This document shows, in pieces, positions 35,156-42,771 of a stretch of DNA of 64,000 nucleotides. Made by a program: the position numbers and the translations under genes. The DNA lies in the NCBI RefSeq assembly GCF_049889055.1, contig NZ_JBLTWO010000003.1, forward strand, positions 186,001 to 250,000, written 5' to 3'. This DNA is from Rhizorhabdus sp049889055. Lineage in GTDB: Bacteria; Pseudomonadota; Alphaproteobacteria; Sphingomonadales; Sphingomonadaceae. Position 1 is the stretch's first letter, and the number at the start of each line of letters is the position of its first letter. The notes below the pieces were generated by a model that was not told where the DNA came from, did not search any database, and saw only the letters and a list, made by a program, of their open reading frames with translations.

Positions 35156-37816
35156 ATGCGTTCTACCAGGAAAATTTCTGTCGCGATTCTTGCGACGACA
35201 GCTCTCTCTTCTGTCATCATGAGCGCTCCCGCCCATGCGGAAGTCGAGACGCAACTCGCCGCTGCCGAGGGTGCGGCCGACAAGGAGCCTTCCAGCGAGA
35301 TCGTCGTCACCGGCTCTCGCGCCGCCGGCCGCATGGTGGCGGAGAGCGCTACCCCGATCCAGCTGGTCAACTCGGAGGCGATCGCCAGGGTCGGTCAGCC
35401 CAACCTCAACCAGGCGCTGACCCAGCTCGTCCCGTCCTTCACGGCGCAGACGCAGGGCACCGACATGGCGAGCTTCTCGCTCAGCGCCCGCCTGCGCGGT
35501 CTGAGCCCGAACCACACGCTCGTCATGGTCAATGGCAAGCGCCGCCACAACAATGCGATCGTTCAGGTGATCAATGGCGCTTTCGGCGGTTCGGCGGCTC
35601 CGAGCATCGACCTGATCCCGCCGGGGTCAGTCTCACGGATCGAAATCCTGCAGGACGGCGCCGCCGCGCAATATGGTACCGACGCTATTGCAGGCGTCAT
35701 CAACATCATCACGAAGAACAGCACCGATGGCCTGCTGTTTGAAAGCACCGCCGGCGAATTTTATGACGGCGAGGGCCGTACCTATAGCGCCAGCGGCAAT
35801 TTCGGCATGCCGATCGGTGAGTCCGGTTTCCTCAACCTGACTCTCTTCCATCGTCGCAACGACTATACCACGATCGGTGACGGACAGACGACGGTTCGCA
35901 ATATCGACGGCTCGACGGTCACGCTGACCGGCGCCAATGTCCGCTTCCAGCCAATCTATAACGCGCTAAACGCGCGTAACGGCACGGCAGAGGTCAACGG
36001 CGGCCAGCCCAATTCGCAGCTTAGCGTTGCCTTCTACAACGCCGGTTACGACTTTGGCGATGTCCAGATCTACTCGTTCGGCGACGTCTCCTACCGCCAC
36101 GGAAAGGCGCTGCAGGGCTATCGTCCGCCGAACCGCATCTGCGTTGCCGGCACTGCGGCATCGCCGACCGACCCGGCCAACTGCTTTGCGCCGACGGTCG
36201 CATCTGGCATGGTGCCACTGATCGAAGTGAAGCAGAACGAGTTCCAGTTCACCAGCGGCATCAAGGGCGACTTCTCGGGCTGGGCCTGGGATCTCGGCGG
36301 CTCCTATTCGGAGGACCGGGCCGACGTTTACACGACCAACTCGGCCAATGCGAGCCTGTGGGCCGACACGACCCGCGCAGCGCTGGCGTCGGCCTCCACG
36401 ACGGATCGTGGCTTTACGCCGCGCGATTTCTATGACGGCGGCTTCCAGTTCAACCAGTTCATCGCCACCCTCGACGTGAACAAGCAGTTCGAGGTCGGCA
36501 TGGCGGAGCCGATGACCTTCGCCTTCGGTGCGGAGTACCGGCGGGAAAGCTACTCGATCTTCTACGGCGACGAAGGATCGCGCTATGTCGAGGGCGGCCA
36601 GTCCTTCCCGGGCTTCGGCATCACCGATGCCGGCAAGACCCGCCGCAACGTCAAGGCGATCTACGGCAACTTCATCCTGAAGCCCGTCACCGATCTCGTC
36701 GTCGACCTTGCGGGCCGCTTCGAGGATTATAGCGACTTCGGCACCACCACCATCGGCAAGCTGACCGCGCGCTATGATTTCAGCCCGGCCTTCGCGCTGC
36801 GCGGTACGGTCAGCACCGGATTCCGTGCTCCGTCGCTGGCGGAATCGGGCTATTCGGCGACCAATGTCGGCCCGACCTCTGCGACGGTGCAGCTGGCGCC
36901 GAGCTCCCCGGGTTCGGCGGCTGCCGGATTCGGTGCGTTGCGCCCGGAGAAGTCGACCAACTTCTCGGTCGGCACGGTCATTCGGCCCGCCCCGCGCCTG
37001 ATATTCAGCCTCGACGCCTATATGATCAAGATCCGCGACCGCATCGTGTCGTCGGGCACGATCATCGGTCAGCGTCAGTCGACGACCGCAGGCGCAGCAG
37101 CTGTCCCCGTGCTCACCCCGCTGATCAACGGCATTACGCCGTTCGATCTGGTCAGCGGCGCCATCGCCGCCAGCGGCAAGGCAATCGATCCGACCGTGCT
37201 GTTCGGTGGCCAGCTGGCGATCCAGACCTTCACCAACGGTATCAACACCGAGACCAAGGGTGTCGAACTCTCTGCTCGCTACTCGATGGACGTGCCGATC
37301 GGCAAGCTCGACCTGACCCTGGGTGCCAATTACAACCACACCAAGGTTACCAAGAACCGGCTGGGCACGCTGTTCGGCCCGCAGGCTGCGGCCATCATCG
37401 AAACGTCCAACCCGGACTATAAGGTCGTCGCCAACGCGCTTTTCACCAGCGGTCCGTTCAGCGCCAATCTGCGTGGTACTTACTTCGGCAAGACCACGGT
37501 GCTCGTGAACCCGGCTGTCACGGTCGCTTCCGCACCAATTGCGGGCAACCTGTTCCCGGCGGTGGTGAAGGCGGCGGCGCTGGTCGACGCCGAACTCGGC
37601 TATGACGTCACCGAATGGGCGAACTTCGCGATCGGCGCACAGAATCTGTTCAACAAGATCCCGGAAACGCCGGGCCTGGTGCCGCTCGCGACCCTGCCGA
37701 CCAACGGCGTGTCGCCCTACATCAACGGCACGACGACGATCAACGCACCCTACAACCATGGGCCCTACGGCACCAACGGCGGTTACTATTACGCCCGCCT
37801 CACCCTGAAATTCTGA
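35156..37816 (+). CDS. TonB-dependent outer-membrane receptor
   Basis: An 886-residue outer-membrane beta barrel with a signal peptide (MRSTRKISVAILATTALSSV, cleavage after AHA). A plug domain follows (IVVTGSRAAGRMVAESATPI; DGAAAQYGTDAIAGVINIIT near residue 180), then a long barrel ending in the conserved aromatic signature ARLTLKF with terminal Phe. It imports a ligand using TonB energy; there is no siderophore gene nearby, so an organic substrate of the oxidation block is likely. The start at 35156 has GGGGGG nine bases upstream. It appears to head an operon running through ridA, two flavoproteins and a cytochrome to the terminator at 42117. Confidence 0.95.
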   Translation: MRSTRKISVAILATTALSSVIMSAPAHAEVETQLAAAEGAADKEPSSEIVVTGSRAAGRMVAESATPIQLVNSEAIARVGQPNLNQALTQLVPSFTAQTQGTDMASFSLSARLRGLSPNHTLVMVNGKRRHNNAIVQVINGAFGGSAAPSIDLIPPGSVSRIEILQDGAAAQYGTDAIAGVINIITKNSTDGLLFESTAGEFYDGEGRTYSASGNFGMPIGESGFLNLTLFHRRNDYTTIGDGQTTVRNIDGSTVTLTGANVRFQPIYNALNARNGTAEVNGGQPNSQLSVAFYNAGYDFGDVQIYSFGDVSYRHGKALQGYRPPNRICVAGTAASPTDPANCFAPTVASGMVPLIEVKQNEFQFTSGIKGDFSGWAWDLGGSYSEDRADVYTTNSANASLWADTTRAALASASTTDRGFTPRDFYDGGFQFNQFIATLDVNKQFEVGMAEPMTFAFGAEYRRESYSIFYGDEGSRYVEGGQSFPGFGITDAGKTRRNVKAIYGNFILKPVTDLVVDLAGRFEDYSDFGTTTIGKLTARYDFSPAFALRGTVSTGFRAPSLAESGYSATNVGPTSATVQLAPSSPGSAAAGFGALRPEKSTNFSVGTVIRPAPRLIFSLDAYMIKIRDRIVSSGTIIGQRQSTTAGAAAVPVLTPLINGITPFDLVSGAIAASGKAIDPTVLFGGQLAIQTFTNGINTETKGVELSARYSMDVPIGKLDLTLGANYNHTKVTKNRLGTLFGPQAAAIIETSNPDYKVVANALFTSGPFSANLRGTYFGKTTVLVNPAVTVASAPIAGNLFPAVVKAAALVDAELGYDVTEWANFAIGAQNLFNKIPETPGLVPLATLPTNGVSPYINGTTTINAPYNHGPYGTNGGYYYARLTLKF

Positions 37817-37823
37817 TCGCTTA

Positions 37824-37854
37824 GGAGGGGGCGCCTAATCCCCGCGTCCCCTCC
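37824..37854 (+). repeat. Intercistronic stem-loop between TonB receptor and second rid gene
   Basis: GGAGGGG (37824-37830) pairs with CCCCTCC (37848-37854). There is no T-run, so it probably protects or processes the mRNA, or partly limits read-through from the receptor into the enzyme genes. Confidence 0.4.
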
Positions 37855-37885
37855 GCCCTTCAACGACATCCTCAGGAGACATGCC

Positions 37886-38368
37886 ATGATCCGCACGCTC
37901 GCCACGACCGCTGCCCTCGCTCTTGCCCTCGCGGCATCGGGTGCTCAGGCTCAGGTCGAACGGACGTCGGCCAGCCCCACCGCCGTCATCGCAAGCAGCG
38001 CGATGGTGCCGCCGGGGACCAAGCTCTTTTTCCTGTCGGGCAGCACCGCCTCGCCCGTTGATCCGGCCAAGCCCGAGGAGTTCGGGGACACCAAGGCGCA
38101 GACCCTGTCGATCCTCACCAAGATGAAAGCGCAGCTCGAAAAGCTCGGGCTCGGCATGGGCGACATCGTCAAGATGACCGTGTTTCTCGTCGGCGTACCC
38201 GAGCGCGAAGGGCGGATGGACGCCCCGGCGATGAACGAGGTGTTCAAGACCTTCTTCGGCACCCCCGAACAGCCGAACAAGCCGACCCGTTCGACCGTGC
38301 AGGTCGCCGCGCTCGGCCGGCCGACCACCCTCGTCGAGATCGAGGCCATTGCCGCCAAGGCACCCTGA
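37886..38368 (+). CDS. Second Rid-family imine deaminase with signal peptide
   Basis: A 160-residue protein with a Sec signal peptide (MIRTLATTAALALALAASGA, cleavage near AQA) and a RidA fold. The catalytic Arg135 (PTRSTVQVAAL) and VEIEAIAAK are conserved. It is similar to the first Rid protein, including the inserted FGDTKAQTLSILTKMKAQLE segment, so the two are paralogs. It lies 37 bp before the first L-amino-acid oxidase-like gene and is probably co-transcribed with it. Periplasmic hydrolysis of amino-acid-derived imines is inferred. Confidence 0.88.
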   Translation: MIRTLATTAALALALAASGAQAQVERTSASPTAVIASSAMVPPGTKLFFLSGSTASPVDPAKPEEFGDTKAQTLSILTKMKAQLEKLGLGMGDIVKMTVFLVGVPEREGRMDAPAMNEVFKTFFGTPEQPNKPTRSTVQVAALGRPTTLVEIEAIAAKAP

Positions 38369-38405
38369 TCCCTTCTTTCCCGGTTCCGCCCGAAAAGGTA
38401 GTTCG

Positions 38406-39998
38406 ATGACAGAGACTTCTTCCGGACCTTCGCGCCGCGATCTCCTGACCATGATCGGTCGGATGGGCGGTGGCGTCGCGCTCTACCAGGCGATGACCGC
38501 GCTCGGCCATGCCGCAGAGACCCAGTTCAAGGGGCCGCCCAAGCTGAGTGGCGCGCGGCCGGGGGCCTCGGTGGTCGTGCTGGGCGCGGGGCTTGCCGGA
38601 ATGCTTGCTGCCTATGAGTTGGCAAAGGCCGGCTACAAGGTGCAGGTCCTCGAATATCAGGACCGCCCGGGCGGGCGGAATTATTCGGTGCGCGGCGGGG
38701 ACAAGGTGGTCGAGGTCGGCGGATCGGAGCAGACCTGCACCTTCTCGGCCGGCAATTATCTGAACCCCGGCCCGTGGCGCATCCCGCACCATCACCGCAC
38801 CCTGCTTCATTATTGCAAGGCCTTCGGGGTCGAGCTCGAGCCCTTCGTCCAGATGAACCACAATGTGTTTGTCCATCGTAAGGACGCTTTCGGCGGCAAG
38901 CCGCAGCGCTACAAGGAACTTGCGGTCGACTTCAAGGGCCATGTCTCGGAGCTGCTGTCAAAGTCGCTCAACGCGGGTGCGCTCGACGACAAGGTCAGCA
39001 AGGAGGACAAGGAAAAGCTCCTGCTGGCGATGCGCGAATGGGGCGTGCTCGACGACAAGCTCGCTTATACCAGCAGCCTGAAGGTGTCGGGCCAGCGCGG
39101 CTATGACCAGCCGCCGGGCGGTGGCGTTGGTGGCGCGCCCACGCCGTCCAAGGTCAACGGGCTCAGCGACGTGCTGGCGTCCAATGTCTGGACGCAGATG
39201 GGCTTCTACTTCAACTATGTGATGCAGACGACGATGTTCCAGCCCAAGGGCGGCATGGACATGATCGGCAAGGGCTTCGCCAAGCAGCTTGGCACCATGA
39301 TCCGCTACAATGCCAAGGTGACCAAGGTGGCGCAGGGCGCAAAGGGCGTCACCGTCAGCTGGGAGGATCTGAAGACCGGGCAGGTGAGCGAGACCAAGGC
39401 CGACTGGTGCGTCTGCACGATCCCGCTGCCGGTCCTCAGCCAGCTCGACGTTCAGGTCGGCCCCAAGATGAAGGCCGCGATCCGCGCCGTGCCGTATAAC
39501 GGCCAGCTCAAGATCGGCCTCGAGATGCGCCGGCGCTTCTGGGAAGAAGATTATTCGATCTATGGCGGGCACAGCTTCACCGATCAGGCGATCGGGCTGG
39601 TGTCCTATCCGAACAACAATTTCTTCCAGGATGGCCCGGCCGTGCTGGTCGGTGCCTTCGCCAGCAATGCCGGGGCGTTGCAGCTGACCGGCATGACGCC
39701 CGAACAGCGGATCGAGGCGGCGCTGGCGCAGGGCTCGGTCTTCCACCCGGCAGAATATCGCAAGGAATATGCGAGCGGCGTCTCCTTCGCCTGGAGCCGC
39801 CAGCCCTGGATCCTCGGCTGCACCTCGCGCTGGACCGAGGAAAGTCGCGCAGCGCACTACCAGAATCTGGTCGCGCTCGATGGACGCATCGTCCTCGCCG
39901 GCGAACATGCGACCTATTATGGCGGCTGGATGGAGGGCTCGCTGCTCTCCGCGCTCGATGCGATCGAGCGGCTCCACCAGAAGGCCCTCGCTGCATGA
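38406..39998 (+). CDS. LAAO-type flavin amine dehydrogenase, paralog 1 (Tat-exported)
   Basis: A 530-residue FAD protein. The Tat leader has SRRDLLTMIGRMGGG (residues 9-23). The FAD motif VVVLGAGLAGMLAAYEL is at 56-72 and RPGGRNY at 87-93. PGPWRIPHHH (121-130) corresponds to the MRLP segment of snake-venom L-amino-acid oxidases, whose Arg binds the substrate carboxylate (Arg125 here). The LAAO-like RFWEEDYSIYGG and C-terminal AGEHATYYGGW are also present. There is no Cys for covalent flavin. It likely oxidises an amino acid or related amine in the periplasm. AAGG lies upstream of ATG 38406. The cytochrome gene overlaps by ATGA. Confidence 0.88.
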   Translation: MTETSSGPSRRDLLTMIGRMGGGVALYQAMTALGHAAETQFKGPPKLSGARPGASVVVLGAGLAGMLAAYELAKAGYKVQVLEYQDRPGGRNYSVRGGDKVVEVGGSEQTCTFSAGNYLNPGPWRIPHHHRTLLHYCKAFGVELEPFVQMNHNVFVHRKDAFGGKPQRYKELAVDFKGHVSELLSKSLNAGALDDKVSKEDKEKLLLAMREWGVLDDKLAYTSSLKVSGQRGYDQPPGGGVGGAPTPSKVNGLSDVLASNVWTQMGFYFNYVMQTTMFQPKGGMDMIGKGFAKQLGTMIRYNAKVTKVAQGAKGVTVSWEDLKTGQVSETKADWCVCTIPLPVLSQLDVQVGPKMKAAIRAVPYNGQLKIGLEMRRRFWEEDYSIYGGHSFTDQAIGLVSYPNNNFFQDGPAVLVGAFASNAGALQLTGMTPEQRIEAALAQGSVFHPAEYRKEYASGVSFAWSRQPWILGCTSRWTEESRAAHYQNLVALDGRIVLAGEHATYYGGWMEGSLLSALDAIERLHQKALAA

Positions 39999-40438
39999 GT
40001 CTGGAACGGTCGTTCCTCGCAATTGCGGCTAGCTCGGTTGTCGCACTGATCGCGACCGCATCCGCGTCTGCGCAGGATTCTGCCGGCGGGGTCAGCGCGG
40101 TGCAGGTCGCGAACGAGGGCAAGCTGGTCTATGAGCAGATCTGTCAGGCCTGCCACATGGCCGATGCCAAGGGCGGCGGCGGCGCGGGGGCGGCAATCCC
40201 GGCTCTCGCGAACAACCCCAAGCTCAAGGACAAGGACTATCCGATCACCCTGCTGCTCAAGGGGCGGGGCGGCATGCCCTGGTTCACCGACATGCTGACA
40301 CCAGAGCAGATGGCGGCGGTGGCGACCTATGTCCGCAGCCATTTCAACAATTACCCCGACCCGGTGACGGTCGAGGACGTCAAGCGCGTCGGCGCGGGCA
40401 ATGCTGGGGCGGTTCCCGACTGCACGACCTGCAATTGA
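39995..40438 (+). CDS. Exported c-type cytochrome between LAAO-like paralogs 1 and 2
   Basis: A 147-residue protein with a signal peptide (MSLERSFLAIAASSVVALIA, cleavage near ASA-QD) and one heme motif CQACH near residue 50. A likely Met ligand is in GRGGMPWFTDML. Translation is coupled to paralog 1 by an ATGA overlap. The next flavoprotein gene starts 28 bp downstream and has no cytochrome of its own, so both may use this one. The tail CTTCN holds two extra cysteines. Confidence 0.92.
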   Translation: MSLERSFLAIAASSVVALIATASASAQDSAGGVSAVQVANEGKLVYEQICQACHMADAKGGGGAGAAIPALANNPKLKDKDYPITLLLKGRGGMPWFTDMLTPEQMAAVATYVRSHFNNYPDPVTVEDVKRVGAGNAGAVPDCTTCN

Positions 40439-40466
40439 CCGTGGAAATATCGAGGGGGATCGGCCA

Positions 40467-42056
40467 ATGTTGAGCGAACTGGCGCCGCAGACGCGCCGCG
40501 AATGGCTGACCATGATCGGCCGCGTCGGTGGCGGCATGGCGATGTATCAGGCCATGACGGCGCTGGGGCATGCGGCCGAAACCCAGTTCACCGGGCCGCC
40601 CAAGCTGAGCGGCGCGCGGCCGGGTGCGTCCGTGCTGGTGCTGGGGGCGGGGCTCGCCGGACTGGTGGCGGCCTATGAGCTGTCCAAGGCCGGTTACAAG
40701 GTCCAGCTGCTCGAATATCAGGACCGTCCGGGTGGTCGGAACTATACGGTGCGCGGGGGTGACAAGATCGTCGAGGTGGGTGGCGCGACCCAGTCGGTCA
40801 ATTTCGCGCCCGGCAATTATCTGAACCCGGGGCCTTGGCGCATCCCGCACCATCACCGGACGATCCTCCATTATTGCAAGGCGTTCGGGGTGGAACTCGA
40901 GCCGTTCATCCAGATGAACCACAATGTGTTCGTCCACCGGAAGGACGCGTTCGGCGGCAAGCCGCAGCGCTATCGGGAACTCGCGGTCGACTTCAAGGGC
41001 CATGTGTCCGAGCTGTTGTCGAAGTCGCTCAACGCGGGCGCTCTCGACACGACATTGGGCAAGGAGGACAAGGAAAAACTCCTCGTCGCGATGCGCGAAT
41101 GGGGGGTGCTCAATGCCGACCTCGCCTATGACAGCAGCATCGCGGTATCGGCCCAGCGCGGCTATGACCGCGCGCCGGGCGGTGGCGTCGGTGGTGCGCC
41201 GACCCCGTCGAAGATCAACAGCCTGGGGGACGTGCTGTCCTCGAAGGTCTGGTCGCAGATGGGCTTCTATTTCAACTATGTGATGCAGACGACGATGTTC
41301 CAGCCGAAGGGCGGCATGGACATGATCGGCAAGGCCTTCGCCAAGCAGCTGGGCGAGATGATCCGCTACAACAGCAAGGTCGTGAAGATCGCGCAGGGAC
41401 CGAAGGGCGTCAGCGTCGGCTGGGAAGATGCGAAGACCGGGCAGAAAGGCGAGGCCAAGGCCGACTGGTGCGTGTGCACGCTGCCGACGAGCATCCTCAA
41501 CCAGATCGACATCCAGGTGAGCGATCCGAAGAAGGCGGCGATCAAGGCGCTGCCTTATTCGAGCTCGGCCAAGATGGGGCTCGAGATGCGCCGCCGCTTC
41601 TGGGAGGAGGATTACTCCATATATGGCGGCCACAGCTTCTCCGACCATCCGTCGATCGGTACGCTGTCCTATCCCAATTTCGACTTCTTCCGTGACGCGC
41701 CGGGCATGCTGACGTCGCTGTCGGGTGGCCCGGGCGGCTTCATGATCGCGGGCATGACCCACGAACAGCGCATGGAGGCGGCGCTCGAGCAGGGCTCGCT
41801 GTTCCACCCGGAGTTCCGCAAGGAATTTATGAATGGCGCTTCCTTCGCCTGGGCGCGCCAGCCCTGGATCCTTGGCTGTTGCGCGACCTGGACCGAGGCG
41901 ACGCGCAAGGAGCATTATCAGAATCTGGTGTCGCTCGACGGACGCATCATCCTCGCTGGCGAACATGCCTCCTATTATGGCTGCTGGCAGGAGGGAGCGC
42001 TGCTGTCCTCGATCGACGCCATCACCCGACTGCACCAGCGGGCCCTGGCGGCCTAG
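40467..42056 (+). CDS. LAAO-type flavin amine dehydrogenase, paralog 2 (Tat-exported)
   Basis: A 529-residue sister of paralog 1. Long stretches are identical in both: ALGHAAETQF, NYLNPGPWRIPHHHRT, HNVFVHRKDAFGGKPQRY and GFYFNYVMQTTMFQPKGGMD. The Tat leader has TRREWLTMIGRVGGG (residues 9-23), the FAD motif is at 56-72 and the carboxylate-type Arg125 is kept. Differences concentrate in the substrate-side middle (SYPNFDFFRDAPGML region) and in the C-terminal YYGCWQEG, where paralog 1 has YYGGW. That Cys-for-Gly change lies at the active-site Gly-Trp and may alter substrate choice. GAGGGGG lies eight bases upstream of the ATG. Confidence 0.88.
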   Translation: MLSELAPQTRREWLTMIGRVGGGMAMYQAMTALGHAAETQFTGPPKLSGARPGASVLVLGAGLAGLVAAYELSKAGYKVQLLEYQDRPGGRNYTVRGGDKIVEVGGATQSVNFAPGNYLNPGPWRIPHHHRTILHYCKAFGVELEPFIQMNHNVFVHRKDAFGGKPQRYRELAVDFKGHVSELLSKSLNAGALDTTLGKEDKEKLLVAMREWGVLNADLAYDSSIAVSAQRGYDRAPGGGVGGAPTPSKINSLGDVLSSKVWSQMGFYFNYVMQTTMFQPKGGMDMIGKAFAKQLGEMIRYNSKVVKIAQGPKGVSVGWEDAKTGQKGEAKADWCVCTLPTSILNQIDIQVSDPKKAAIKALPYSSSAKMGLEMRRRFWEEDYSIYGGHSFSDHPSIGTLSYPNFDFFRDAPGMLTSLSGGPGGFMIAGMTHEQRMEAALEQGSLFHPEFRKEFMNGASFAWARQPWILGCCATWTEATRKEHYQNLVSLDGRIILAGEHASYYGCWQEGALLSSIDAITRLHQRALAA

Positions 42057-42116
42057 GATCACCGATGCGCGCCGGATCGAGCGTTGGCCTTGCGGGAGGG
42101 GAACCCCCATATGAAG

Positions 42117-42150
42117 AAGGACCTCCGATACGCGCGTATCGGAGGTCCTT
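42117..42150. terminator. Perfect 34-bp palindrome, end of the TonB-flavoprotein operon
   Basis: The whole interval is its own reverse complement (arms AAGGACCTCCGATACGC), followed by CCTT. It lies 60 bp after paralog 2 and 38 bp before the end of the convergent urcA-like gene, so it can act as a bidirectional terminator, although the T-run is weak. Confidence 0.6.
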
Positions 42151-42187
42151 CCTTAGGCTCGAGCCCGTCCGTTCTCGAACGGCAATC

Positions 42188-42496
42188 TCAGTTCGCTGCG
42201 ACGCGGACCGAGTTGTTCTCTCCGGCCGAGCGGAGCGCCGCGTCGAGGCTGGCAGTCATCTCGCGACGGCAGCGCCAATCGGGCTGACCATCGCCGCCGA
42301 CGCGATCTTCGGGCTCGCACATGGCGGCGATTTCCCGCGTCATGCGGTTCCGGAACTGTTCGACCGCGACGGGATCGAGCAGATTGACACCTTCGACCGA
42401 CGTCTTGAACGACACCGGCTGACGGCCTTCGGCCGAAACGGCGACGGGCAGCGCCAGAAGGCAAGCCGCCGACAGTGCGACAACCAAGTTCTTCAT
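42188..42496 (-). CDS. UrcA family small exported protein
   Basis: A 102-residue protein with a signal peptide (MKNLVVALSAACLLALPVAV, cleavage near SA-EG) and the pattern of UrcA proteins of sphingomonads and caulobacters: a beta segment, then FRNRMTREIAAMCEP with a Cys, then DWRCRREMTASLDAAL with a second Cys likely disulfide-bonded to it. The function of the family is unknown. AGGAGT lies eight bases upstream of ATG 42496. Confidence 0.65.
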   Translation of the reverse strand: MKNLVVALSAACLLALPVAVSAEGRQPVSFKTSVEGVNLLDPVAVEQFRNRMTREIAAMCEPEDRVGGDGQPDWRCRREMTASLDAALRSAGENNSVRVAAN

Positions 42497-42532
42497 AGCA
42501 ATTACTCCTGCAAACAATCTTTATCGTTTTGT

Positions 42533-42544
42533 AATAACGTTATT
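42533..42544. promoter_or_regulatory. 12-bp palindrome AATAACGTTATT upstream of the UrcA gene
   Basis: The perfect palindrome lies 37 bp before the urcA-like start within an AT-rich patch (about 42495-42600) that contrasts with the surrounding high GC. It is a likely promoter and operator area. The rest of the 275-bp gap to the acylase gene shows no other clear element. Confidence 0.4.
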
Positions 42545-42771
42545 TTTATTTACGCTGAAAATTTCATCAGGAGCCGTGGGACCGGTCCGGGAATTAATCG
42601 ACTCTCCCGTTTCCGGAACGTTGGTCCTGTAAAGCGTTCTCTATGCGCTTGTCGCCGACATAGGTCCGCTGGCGCTTCCCGACAAGCCAAATACGTTGCT
42701 GCGCCGCAGAAATCCGCCATTTTTTTCGGAAATTACCGGCGATTTCATGCTGCATCGCAGAGGAGGCGGCG

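Noticed and set aside
42121..42140. CCGATACGCGCGTATCGG as a further copy of the TACG-N8-CGTA operator
   Set aside because: The arms TACG and CGTA are present but separated by only 2 bases instead of 8, and it lies after genes, not before them. It is part of the terminator-like palindrome.
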